NCBI GenBank assembly: GCA_030625775.1
Contig: DAOUQC010000006.1
Location: 1-64,000, forward strand
DNA length: 64,000 nucleotides
Direction: 5' to 3'
Source of the DNA: Verrucomicrobiota bacterium
GTDB lineage: Bacteria; Verrucomicrobiota; Verrucomicrobiia; Verrucomicrobiales; DEV007
In this document: positions 27,157 to 36,351 of the stretch, one piece after another
Numbering within the stretch: position 1 is the stretch's first letter
How the letters are laid out: the number at the start of each line of letters is the position of its first letter
The notes under the pieces: generated by a model
Database searches by the model: none
Told to the model about the DNA's origin: nothing
Seen by the model: the letters and a program-made list of their open reading frames with translations, nothing else
Position numbers and translations under genes: made by a program

Positions 27157-29586
27157 CTACTTCGTTATTCGCCCCTCTTCGAACCACCCCACCAGCGGGC
27201 GTTCAAATGCATCCCACGAACGCAAACCCTGCTTATCACTGAGGGCGTTGATAAAACCCAGGCCCGCATTATTAAAAAGGTAAATCCCCCCGGCCCCTTC
27301 ATCATACAATTCGAGCACACGACGTCGATACGAATTCAGGGTCATGTGTTCGCGGTGAATTTCCACCTCTCCCCGCTCGGATTCCGGAGTGGGGTCATGC
27401 CCTTGGATCGTGTGCTCCAGCCTGACAAAAAGCTGGCAATCCGTGCCCTCAACCATCCTGGCAAACTTGTTTACTGAGAATACTTTGCCACCAAAACCAT
27501 GCACTCCTGGAATGATCTGATCCACCAGTCCTTCCCTCACCCAACGTTGCACATCGAGCGCCTGCCCCTCGTATCCACTGTAATCGAAAGCCGCCGTCAA
27601 AGTCATCTCCCTGCCCTGCCTCTTTGATTCCTCGTCCAGCACTTGTCGCACCGAACGCACAAAACCAGTCATCACCTCGGCTTGCATCGCCAGCCACCGT
27701 GGGTCAGTGGGATTTGCAAAAGGGTCCTCGCCATACTTTGCCTTAAAGGCATCCACCAGGGGTTTGTCAAAACCCACAAAAGGTGGATGACGCAGGAAAT
27801 CCAAATTCAAACCGTCCGGCCCATAAGTCAGTCCTTCCTTGATCACAGCAAGGCGGTAAGCCCTCACCTCGGGATAAGCATAACTGAGCCGGTAACTGTA
27901 TTTTTTTGACTGGGTTAAAATACGGCAGGAATAGTTGTCCCAGTATTGCCGGCCGTTCATCGTCTTCGCGTTGGGTGGTGCGTAATTGGCATTCATTCGG
28001 AAGGACACATGGATTTGCTGCCCATTGCTTCGACTGCGATCGATCACAACACGTAAAGGATCATTGCCTTCACTGATCAATTTTTGAATCCCTTCAAAAG
28101 CACGTCGATCTCCCTGACGCCAGAATTTCTCCACATTGCTGCCAAAAATCGTTCCGACCTTGGTATCATAGGTGCAGGTAGCATCACTACCCAGACAGTA
28201 ATCGTAAGAGTAAAGAGACTTGCCTCGATATCTATCCACCACCTTTAACAACTGCTGCTTCGAATTGGTTCCAGAGTAAAACATACTGAAGCCATCATTG
28301 TTGATCGTCACCCGACCGATGCCGTCCGGTGTCCGTGCGGCCTTCGCGATACGAATCTGCTCTGACGAAAGACCCAACAAACGCACAAAGGCGATGCGGC
28401 ACGCCCCTTTGCCGATCGGTTGGATAGTGAGCTTCGTTGATTCCAAATCTTCACTACCCACGAAGGCCTCACCCAACCCTTCCGCTTCATCATACTGACG
28501 CCAGACTTGCAACTTCACCCGTTTTGGTGCCGCATCACCAAGCGTCACCTCCGCCTGACTGCCACCAGTCAGACCAATACTCACCGCATGCCATCCAGTC
28601 GCCGGCAAGGTCAGCTCAAAAGACTTGTCCTCCGGTTTTCCCTCCCAGATCGTCCGTTTTGCCTTCCCTTCTGATCGGTACTCACCTGTTGCCCATGAAC
28701 ATTCAAGTTTATCGAGCATGACGATTTGTCCCGGTTTGCTTTCAACCACACGTCCAGGATTATTCTGTATCCCGCTCGTGCAAAAAAATTTGAGCGATCT
28801 TCGCGCAAGAGCCCCCCACTTCTCCGATACCAAAACAAGATCGATCACCTGCTCCTCTAAAGCCAGGCTCGACACATCAAGCTCGTGTCGAACGATGCCA
28901 TCATCAGGCACAAGCACACGGCCAAGTTCAGCTCCGCTTGAAGCGAATGCCTCAATCCAAAGCGGACTTTCATCCTTTGCCGGCATTTCGATGCGAGCGT
29001 AAATTTTCGCCTGGCCTGCAAGATAACGATCCGCACGAACATAGGTCACGGTGGCTGCAAGCCCGGGATCCTGATAGACACGCACCATTTGCTGAAGATT
29101 CGTATTAGCAAAATCATAGGCCATAGTCGGGAGGTCGGCATGCAACTTGATATAACGAGCCAGAATCACCAAATCGTCGATCCTCGCTGTCTCAAATACA
29201 CCCTCCTGTTTGCCGGGTTCCACCGTAATTTCGAAAGGCCTGGTATAAGGCGTGAAGTTAAACCCATCGTCGCTGGTATAAAGCAGCAGCCCGTTTTCAG
29301 TGATCAGCGGTGATGTGCCTGAATTATCACGCTTGTCGTCATACATGACCAACTGGTGTACCAGGCGGGTCTCACCCAAATCAAGAACGAGACTTCGATT
29401 TGAAACTGGAAAGCCGATCGGCGCCTTGGTTCCCATCGCCTGGCCTGCGGCAGATTCCGGCGGCTCAGCCATTGGTCCCGGTCCAACAAAGCCAATCGCC
29501 GCCACCGGCAGCTCACGCATCGTTTTCGCATGTAGCGAAGAGAAACAAGCACTCACAATAGAAAGTATCTGGATGATTTTTTGCAT
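27157..29586 (-). CDS. Large secreted protein with C-terminal GH10-like/TIM-barrel domain
   Basis: 809 residues with a signal peptide (residues 1-20). The N-terminal part (about 50-165) looks like a discoidin/galactose-binding beta-sandwich (LVLDLGETRLVHQLVMYDD, ARYIKLHADLP). The middle is beta-rich. From about 430 a TIM-barrel-like region carries VSFRMN, YGPDGLNLDFLRHPPF, a long helix with EVMTGFVRSVRQVLDEE and a late DEGAGGIYLFN segment. It resembles the glycosyl-hydrolase-like family 10 (FenI/YngK type) found in PVC bacteria; activity is not established. Likely a glycan-processing protein. ATG 29586 has no strong ribosome site. Confidence 0.75.
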   Translation of the reverse strand: MQKIIQILSIVSACFSSLHAKTMRELPVAAIGFVGPGPMAEPPESAAGQAMGTKAPIGFPVSNRSLVLDLGETRLVHQLVMYDDKRDNSGTSPLITENGLLLYTSDDGFNFTPYTRPFEITVEPGKQEGVFETARIDDLVILARYIKLHADLPTMAYDFANTNLQQMVRVYQDPGLAATVTYVRADRYLAGQAKIYARIEMPAKDESPLWIEAFASSGAELGRVLVPDDGIVRHELDVSSLALEEQVIDLVLVSEKWGALARRSLKFFCTSGIQNNPGRVVESKPGQIVMLDKLECSWATGEYRSEGKAKRTIWEGKPEDKSFELTLPATGWHAVSIGLTGGSQAEVTLGDAAPKRVKLQVWRQYDEAEGLGEAFVGSEDLESTKLTIQPIGKGACRIAFVRLLGLSSEQIRIAKAARTPDGIGRVTINNDGFSMFYSGTNSKQQLLKVVDRYRGKSLYSYDYCLGSDATCTYDTKVGTIFGSNVEKFWRQGDRRAFEGIQKLISEGNDPLRVVIDRSRSNGQQIHVSFRMNANYAPPNAKTMNGRQYWDNYSCRILTQSKKYSYRLSYAYPEVRAYRLAVIKEGLTYGPDGLNLDFLRHPPFVGFDKPLVDAFKAKYGEDPFANPTDPRWLAMQAEVMTGFVRSVRQVLDEESKRQGREMTLTAAFDYSGYEGQALDVQRWVREGLVDQIIPGVHGFGGKVFSVNKFARMVEGTDCQLFVRLEHTIQGHDPTPESERGEVEIHREHMTLNSYRRRVLELYDEGAGGIYLFNNAGLGFINALSDKQGLRSWDAFERPLVGWFEEGRITK

Positions 29587-29822
29587 CTAACACCAAGCTA
29601 GTTGTCGAACGCTTTTAAAGAAGGGCGAACTTTCCTCTATTTCAAATTTCATTGATTAGTTCCTCATTAACCGATCTATTCCACATTAACATCAATTTCA
29701 ATTCCTCATAAAAACTCCTCTTTAAAAGCCAGATCAATACAATCTCTGTTATTTATATTATCATAATAACTCCCTGACCACGATAATGTGTCATCTAACT
29801 TGCTTACCCCTTCCCCCCCCTC
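29587..29822. other. AT-rich spacer, no gene seen
   Basis: 236 bp between the divergent GH-like gene and the pseudogene block. It is AT-rich with poly-A/T patches, and the TTCCTCATT/ATTCCTCATA motif recurs. No ORF, tRNA or clear operator was recognised. Confidence 0.4.
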
Positions 29823-31840
29823 ATGAAGACCCTCAGCCCCCTCATTGTGACTCTGTTTTTTGCTCTTTCGAGTAGCATCACATGGGCACAAACTCCTGAT
29901 AAAGACGACTACATCTCACTCTTCAACGGAAAAAACCTTGCTGGCTGGGTGAATGTCAACGGCAAGCCTGAAACATGGCAAGTGCGCGACGGCCTACTGG
30001 TCTGTAGTGGCGAACCCAACGGATTTATCCGCAACGACAAGATGTATGAAAACTACATCCTCGAAGTGGAATGGCGTCACGCGACACCAGGCGGAAATTC
30101 AGGAATTTTTTTCATGCGGACGCCTCTCCCCGACCGGGTGAACCCTACCCTCCCGCTATCGAAGCCCAGTTGCTCGATGGCGATCACTGAAGTTTGTTCG
30201 GCATCCGCGGAGCATCACTGGTAGCGGTGACCAATCCCAATAAAAAAGGCAAAGCCGCGGCGGCTCGCCCCTTGGAGCAACGCCAGAAACCAGCGGGACA
30301 ATGGAACCATTACGTGATCACATCGCAGGACGGAACGGTCGAACTGGCTGTTAATGGCAAGGTCGTCACGCGAGCGAAAAACACCAGTCGAGTCAAAGGT
30401 TACATCGGCTTTCAGGCCGAACACAGCGAGATTCATTTTCGCAAGATTCGCATCAGACCACTACCCTCATCCAATCCTTCCTCGGACAAAATCGCACAAG
30501 TAGCATCCGATTCTTGGAAAGCGGGCATGGCATCAGTCGTTATCACACCGCAGAGCCCCATGTGGATGTCGGGTTATGCAGGACGCAAAAAACCGGCGAC
30601 TCAAGCCGAGCATGATCTGCATGCCAAGGCACTGGTGATGGAAGACCCCGGTGGAAAGCGTGCCTTACTCATCACTCTTGATCTCGTCGGCATCGATCGA
30701 AGCACCTCCGTTTCCATCTGCCAAACCCTGATGAAAAAACATGGACTTACCCGGGATCAGATTGCGCTAAATTGTTCGCATACCCACAGCGGACCAGCAG
30801 TGGGGCAAAACTTGAACGGGCTCTTTTTCCATGAAGATGCAAATCGGAAAATGATCATCAAATACACCGAATCATTGAGCAAACGTATCGTCTCTGTTGT
30901 CGATGAAGCCTTCACCAAACTCACTCCTGCCACTCTCGCATGGGGCGAGGGCAAGTCCGACATCGCTGTGAACCGCCGCACCAATCCACACCGTGAAGTG
31001 GAAAAACAACGTATTGAAGGAAAGCTCACTGGCCCATCGGATCACAGTGTTCCGATTTTGCACGTGACAAATTCCAAAAATCAGGTGACCGCCATTCTTG
31101 CCTGATATGCCTGTCATCCGACCAAGCTATCGGGAGCATTCGATCGCTGGTGCGGGGACTATGTCGGCTTTGCCAAGATCGAGCTTGAGAAAAAACACCC
31201 GGGAGCAGTCGCGATGTTCTGGCAGGGTTGCGGCGGAGACCAGACTCCTTGGCCCCGTGGCGGCAGTGACGCAAATGCTGCTCGAGTTGTGGGACAACAA
31301 CTGGCCGCAGCAGTGGAGAATCGACTCAAACAATCACTGACTGACATCAAAGGAAACTTAAAAATGGCTTACCGGGAAATCGACCTGCCCTTGAGTGCCA
31401 TCCCGGAACGTGAAAAACTCGTAGCCACAATGCAGGGCAAAAATAAATACAAAACCCGGCTCGCACGCAAGCTACTCAAGTATCTCGACACAGGCAAAGC
31501 CTCCCAAAAATCTTACCTCTCCTACCCCATCCAAACCTGGTGACTCGGATCCGAACTGCAGTGGATTTTTCTTGGAGGAGAAGTGGTGGTGGATTATTCC
31601 CTGCGATTCAAAAAGGAATTCGGCAAGACCAATACCTGGGTGACCGCTTATACCAACGACGTGACGGCTTACATCCCTTCGGAACGTGTAATCAAAGAAG
31701 GCGGTTACGAAGGCGGCACGTCGATGGTTTACTACGGCCTGCCCGCTCCCTGGAAACCTGGAATTGAAACCGCTATCACCGGCGAAGTCCGGAGACAAAT
31801 CCAAGGTGTCAAAGCAAAGTCCACAGCTAGAGCAAAATAA
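29823..31840 (+). pseudogene. Broken DUF1080 - ceramidase-like fusion
   Basis: Starts with a good signal peptide (KTLSPLIVTLFFALSSSITW) and a DUF1080/3-keto-disaccharide-hydrolase-like concanavalin fold (LFNGKNLAGWVNVNG, GGNSGIFF). A one-base frameshift lies near 30115: the second frame continues with PYPPAIEAQLLDGDH and FGIRGASLVAV. From about 30500 the same frame encodes a neutral-ceramidase-like domain (GMASVVITPQSPMWMSGYAGR, NCSHTHSGPA, YACHPTKLSG, FWQGCGGDQTPWPRGG, IFLGGEVVVDY). In-frame TGA codons interrupt it at 30188, 31103 and 31541 while similarity continues on both sides. The ancestral product would be about 670 residues. Sequencing error is possible but neighbours are intact. Confidence 0.88.
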
Positions 31841-31844
31841 GCCA

Positions 31845-33275
31845 ATGATCCCCCGCCGATCTTTTCTCCACACCAGCCTCGCCGGTGCTGTTGGCTCTCT
31901 CCTGAGTGATCCCCTCACCCAGGCTGCAGAATCTTCCGGTGATCTGCACATCACACCCTTCCGATTCGATGTCACCTTACCAAAGGGGCATTCCCTCTGC
32001 GGCGGATGAATCACGCCAGCAACAACGGTGGAAGATCCGCTCGAAGCCATCGGAATCGTCATTCTCGGTGCAGGCAAACCCGTCGTGCTCTGTGCCGTGG
32101 ACTGGACAGGCATTCTAAACGAAGCCCACCTGAAGTGGAGAGAAGCTCTGGCCGAAGGCGCGAGAACCACCGATCGGAATCGTAACGTCTTCCGCGTCAC
32201 CTGACTCAAACGTTGCGAAAAAGGTATACCCCTCACCCTCGGCGCGCTTCACTTGAACAAGGACACCGCTCTGTTACACCTGCCGGCTGAAGTGTTCATC
32301 GAATACCAACTCGCTGCGCAACAAGCCACACCTGAAAAATTTGTCACCACCGTCGCCTACGGAGATGACGGTCCGTGGTATATCCCTACCGCCGAAGCTT
32401 ATCCTCAAGGTGGTTATGAAGTTAGCGTTGCGTTTTGCAAACCTGGCATCGCACGAAAAGGCGTCACTGATCACTGGACACGGCTCGCTGTCTTGAGCGC
32501 CGCCCTTCCACGTGATGCAAGCATGCTGAAGGATTTGTTGGAGGACAAAACCCTCACCTCATCTGCAGGACCCAGTAAGCTTCTGAGCCCGCTTGCTCTG
32601 AAACCGGCGAGTTCCTTCTCGCAGGCTGGGATGCATACAGTGGAAAATTGTGTAATGAAATCCTCCAACTGCTACTGGCACGTGAAGAACGACTCCGTGC
32701 CCTGCTCAATGCTGTGGAGTCGGGAAAAATTGCCCCCTACCAACTCGACCCGATACGGCGGGACCTGCTTGTTGCCCACAAAGCATACTGACATCACCAC
32801 CCGGGCCAAAAAGCTTTTCTCCGGCGCGGATTCCCGGGCCGGGGTGCTCACGCGTTACAAGGAAGTTCCCTCTCTCAAAGGAGATTCAGCAAAGGAGAAC
32901 TCATTTACCAATCCGTCTGCATCGCTTGCCACAAGTTCCGCGAAAAAGGCCTCGTCGATCTGGCTCCCAATCTCGCCGTCGTCACCGGATGGGATGCCGA
33001 ACGCATCATGACCAACATATCGTGAAGTCGCACCTGATTACATGGCATACATCGCCCAGACAAAAACCGGTGAGATATTCACTGGTCGTGTGATCGCCGA
33101 ATCAGGCAGCGGCATCACCCTGAAAATGGCCGACAACAGCACCCGGGACATCCCGCGCAGTGAGATTGCCAGCCTCAAAAATTCCGGGCGCTCCCTGATG
33201 CCTGATGGGCTCGAAGCCGCCATCTCTCCCCTGGCGATGGCCGATCTCATCGCTTTTCTGCTCTCGCCTCAGTAA
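31845..33275 (+). pseudogene. Deletion chimera: ceramidase-like head and PVC-cytochrome tail
   Basis: Starts MIPRRSFLHTSLAGAVG, a Tat-like signal, then a ceramidase-like N-terminus (LPKGHSLCGG, VLCAVDWTGILNEAH). A TGA at 32007 and another at 32202 interrupt the frame. Between them a large central part of the family is missing, because the frame jumps to the C-terminal IPLTLGALHLNKDTALLHL and GGYEVSVAF. A second junction at about 32430 leads into the end of a PVC heme-binding dehydrogenase-type protein: LLLAREERLRALLNAVESGK, KLFSGADSRAGVLTRYK, the heme motif CIACHKF, and a final MADLIAFLLSP. That tail needs at least four frame changes (near 32590, 32782, 32895 and 33020). Clearly non-functional remains of at least two genes. 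Confidence 0.88.
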
Positions 33276-33344
33276 GGATTTTCTTGGATCACACCTCAGT
33301 TTTCTGTTTGCTTCCCTGATTTGCACCGTGCAAAGTGTGGCACT

Positions 33345-34625
33345 GTGAAAACTACCCACCCTCTCAAATCTATTGCTTTATTTTCGTTCTGCCTATCCAG
33401 CAGCCTTGCTCTGCTCGCGACCAACATCACAGCCAAGGAAGACTGGCCTGAATTTCGAGGTCCTGGAGGTCAAGGACACTCAAACGCGAAAGACGTTCCA
33501 GTAAAATGGAGTACCAGTAAAAACGTCGCGTGGAAAAGCAACATCCCCGGCATCGGATGGTCGACCCCCATCATCGTAGGTTCCAAGATCTATCTCACCA
33601 CCGCTATTCCAGAAGGTAAGAACAACTACACTCTTCACGCTCTGAGCGTGAATGCAGAAGACGGTAAAATTTTCTGGGACGTGGAAGTCTTCGGCAAACA
33701 AAAAGACAAGCCCGCCCGCATGCACAAAAAAAACAGCCACGCCTCTGCCTCTCCTATATTTGAGGACGGAAAAATCTATGTCCACTTCGGACACGACGGA
33801 ACCGCCTGCCTGAACGCTGAAGACGGCAAGACCATCTGGAAAGCCACTATCAGCTACAACCCTGTGCATGGAAACGGCGGCTCTCCCATCATCGTCGATG
33901 ACCTGCTCATCTTCTCTTGCGACGGTAAGGATGACCCTTTCATCATCGCCCTCGACAAAAACAGCGGCAAAAGCAAATGGAAAACAGCCCGTAATGTTGA
34001 AGTCGCCCGCAACTTTTCTTTCACCACTCCCCTGTTGATCGAAGTGAATGGCAAACGACAATTGATCAGCCCGGCCAGCGGCGCCGTCATTGCCTACAAT
34101 CCAGATAATGGCAAGGAAATCTGGAGATGCGGTTATGGTGAGGGTTATTCCGTCGTATCACGCCCACTGCATGCGCACGGTCTGATCTATGTCAGCTCCG
34201 GTTTCAATCGTGCCAAGCTCATGGCGATCCGCCCCGATGGAAAAGGCGATGTCACCAAAACCCACGTCGCCTGGGAACACGATGAAAAAGACGTGCCCAA
34301 GGAATCCACGCCCATCATTGTCGACGACCTTCTTTTCATGAACGATGACAAGGGAACCGCCACCTGCATGGATGCAAAAACCGGAAAGGTTTTCTGGCAG
34401 GAACGCCTGACCAAGAACAGCTATTCAGCATCACCCGTTTACGCAGGCGGATTGATTTATTTCCATGATGAAAAAGGCGTCACCACTGTAGTCAAACCAG
34501 GGAAAAAACTGGATATCGTTGCTACGAATGACTTGGAAGAGCACGGCCTTTCTTCCTTCGCCGTCACTGACGGGTCGTTGTTCATCCGCACCGATTCCAC
34601 CCTCTACCGGATCGGAAAACCCTAG
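33345..34625 (+). CDS. Secreted PQQ-type beta-propeller protein
   Basis: 426 residues from GTG 33345, starting with a signal peptide (KTTHPLKSIALFSFCLSSSLAL). WPEFRGPGGQGHS is the typical PVC PQQ-like opening. The rest is repeated tryptophan-docking blades, e.g. ALDKNSGKSKWKT, YNPDNGKEIWRC, MDAKTGKVFWQE. No Gly-X-X-W catalytic cofactor set can be proved, so it may be a scaffold (BamB-like) rather than an enzyme. Its stop is 5 bp before the methyltransferase start. It lies directly after the pseudogene block and appears intact. Confidence 0.85.
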   Translation: MKTTHPLKSIALFSFCLSSSLALLATNITAKEDWPEFRGPGGQGHSNAKDVPVKWSTSKNVAWKSNIPGIGWSTPIIVGSKIYLTTAIPEGKNNYTLHALSVNAEDGKIFWDVEVFGKQKDKPARMHKKNSHASASPIFEDGKIYVHFGHDGTACLNAEDGKTIWKATISYNPVHGNGGSPIIVDDLLIFSCDGKDDPFIIALDKNSGKSKWKTARNVEVARNFSFTTPLLIEVNGKRQLISPASGAVIAYNPDNGKEIWRCGYGEGYSVVSRPLHAHGLIYVSSGFNRAKLMAIRPDGKGDVTKTHVAWEHDEKDVPKESTPIIVDDLLFMNDDKGTATCMDAKTGKVFWQERLTKNSYSASPVYAGGLIYFHDEKGVTTVVKPGKKLDIVATNDLEEHGLSSFAVTDGSLFIRTDSTLYRIGKP

Positions 34626-34630
34626 AGCCT

Positions 34631-35416
34631 TTGAATGTCACCGAGTTCAATCGCAACGCCTGGAACTTCCAGTCGATGGAAGGGTGCCGATGGAGCACCC
34701 CCTTTGAAGCGGAAGTGATCGAGCAGGCCCTGGCTGGAAACTGGCAGGTCATCCTTACACCAAACAAGCCTGTCCCCGAATCCTGGTTTCCTGATCTAAA
34801 GGATTTAAACCTACTCTGCCTCGCTTGCGGCGGTGGTCAACAGGTGCCTGTTTTTGCAGCTGCGGGAGCCAAGGTAACCTCATTCGACAACTCCGATGTG
34901 CAGCTTGAAAAAGATCAACTCGTCGCTGATCGACATGACTTGGAAATCTCCACTATCCAAGGGGACATGGCTGACCTTTCTTCCATCGAGGACGATTTCT
35001 TCGACCTGATTTTTAATCCGGTCTCCAACGTTTTTGCCCCTGAGGTCCTTCCCATCTGGAAGGAATGCTTTCGTGTGCTAAAGCCTGGCGGCTCCCTTTT
35101 ATCAGGCTTCATGAACCCGGCGTTCTACCTCTTCGATCACGAACGTGGTGAAAACACCGGTGAACTGGCGATCAAATATTCACTGCCCTATTCAGATCTC
35201 ACTTCCCTGCCGGAAGACAAACTATCCGAGCAAATCGAAGCCAACCTCAGTCTCGAATACAGTCACAGCCTGGAAGAGCAGATCGGCGGCCAGACGCACG
35301 CAGGCTTCATGATCGCCGATCTCTACGAAGACACCTGGGATGACGAATCCACCGCCCTCAATCCCTACATGCCTACTTTCCTGGCGACGCGAGCACTAAA
35401 AAACAGCACTGCTTAG
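34631..35416 (+). CDS. Class I SAM-dependent methyltransferase
   Basis: 261 residues, TTG start at 34631 (no in-frame ATG upstream after the previous gene). Motif I is LLCLACGGGQQVPVFAAAGA, followed by the acidic TSFDNSD, then DFFDLIFNPVSNVF (motif IV-like) and ECFRVLKPGGSLLSGF (post-motif). Methyl acceptor unknown; the fold is Methyltransf_11-like. Close spacing (5 bp) to the propeller gene suggests co-transcription, although the functional link is unclear. Confidence 0.85.
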   Translation: MNVTEFNRNAWNFQSMEGCRWSTPFEAEVIEQALAGNWQVILTPNKPVPESWFPDLKDLNLLCLACGGGQQVPVFAAAGAKVTSFDNSDVQLEKDQLVADRHDLEISTIQGDMADLSSIEDDFFDLIFNPVSNVFAPEVLPIWKECFRVLKPGGSLLSGFMNPAFYLFDHERGENTGELAIKYSLPYSDLTSLPEDKLSEQIEANLSLEYSHSLEEQIGGQTHAGFMIADLYEDTWDDESTALNPYMPTFLATRALKNSTA

Positions 35417-35430
35417 ACCTTGTTTATAAA

Positions 35431-35769
35431 ATGAAAGCCCCCCACTTACTGCTTGGCATTCTGGCATTTACCTTCTTGTGTTGCTCCTGCGCTTCACAGC
35501 ACATATTCAAAGGGAAACCTACTTACACTGATAGCAATGGTGAAACTTATTGCAGTGTACATAGCCGGAAACTGATTTCGGCCAGGGGTTATTCTCAAAG
35601 CAGTGGGGTCTGCATTTTGCCCACAGAAAAATACCTCAAATGGGCGAGTGCCTTTCCTAACCACAATACCGAAATCGCCAATGAAAAATCAGAACTTTAC
35701 GACATTCCGATAAAGTTCCGCTACTGCGAAGCTTGTCGGCAAGATTTAGCAGAGAAGCTCGCACATTAA
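35431..35769 (+). CDS. Small lipoprotein, unknown
   Basis: 112 residues with a lipoprotein signal ([18 protein letters not shown], Cys at about 20). The mature part contains a Cys in [12 protein letters not shown] and a C-x-x-C near the end (YCEACRQDL), which could bind a metal or form disulfides. I do not recognise the family. It follows the methyltransferase by 14 bp. Its TAA and the TAA of the convergent trpG share the bases TTAA at 35766-35769. Confidence 0.7.
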   Translation: MKAPHLLLGILAFTFLCCSCASQHIFKGKPTYTDSNGETYCSVHSRKLISARGYSQSSGVCILPTEKYLKWASAFPNHNTEIANEKSELYDIPIKFRYCEACRQDLAEKLAH

Positions 35770-36332
35770 CCCACCTCCAAAAAGTTCTTAAGAATCTTTT
35801 TGCCCTCCTTCGTCAATATCGACTCGGGATGGAACTGCACACCGTAAAGATCATGCTCACGATGCTTTAAACCCATCACCTCTCCCTCCTCAGTCTCCGC
35901 GGTGATCTCCAGAAAATCAGGAATCGTATCACGCTTCACGATCAACGAATGGTAACGCGTCGCTTCAAACGGATTTTCCAACCCTGCAAACAAACCATCA
36001 TCGTGATGTTTGATTGGTGAGGTTTTCCCATGCATCAGGCGGTCTGCCCGAACCACCTCGGCTCCATACACATGCCCCAGACACTGATGCCCCAGACACA
36101 CTCCGAGCAAGGGCAGCTTCTCACCAAATTCACGAATCACGTCACAACTGATGCCCGCTTCGTTCGGCGTGCATGGCCCCGGTGAAATACAAATCCGCTG
36201 AGGATTTTTCTCCTGTATCTCATCGATGGTGATTTCGTCATTGCGGTAGACCTCCAGCTCCGCACCCAGCTCACCAAAGTACTGAACGAGGTTATAGGTA
36301 AACGAATCGTAATTATCGATGACTAAGAGCAC
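35766..36332 (-). CDS. trpG: Anthranilate/PABA synthase glutaminase subunit
   Basis: 188-residue class I glutamine amidotransferase. Catalytic Cys79 lies in [14 protein letters not shown], with H168/E170 in [22 protein letters not shown] is the oxyanion region. It feeds ammonia to TrpE. Such subunits can also serve PabB (folate), so it may be shared. It starts 19 bp after trpE on the same strand. Overlaps the end of the convergent lipoprotein gene by 4 bp. Confidence 0.94.
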   Translation of the reverse strand: MLLVIDNYDSFTYNLVQYFGELGAELEVYRNDEITIDEIQEKNPQRICISPGPCTPNEAGISCDVIREFGEKLPLLGVCLGHQCLGHVYGAEVVRADRLMHGKTSPIKHHDDGLFAGLENPFEATRYHSLIVKRDTIPDFLEITAETEEGEVMGLKHREHDLYGVQFHPESILTKEGKKILKNFLEVG

Positions 36333-36351
36333 AGCTTTAAAAATTTAGAAA

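Noticed and set aside
30188..32204. A recoded UGA (Gly or Trp) in the graveyard genes
   Set aside because: The same genes also carry frameshifts and large deletions, and other genes in the window end normally with TGA. Decay explains it; the pattern is kept only as a low-interest observation.
31472..32236. Minus-strand ORF of 254 residues over the pseudogene block
   Set aside because: Low-quality composition, antisense to recognisable decayed domains.
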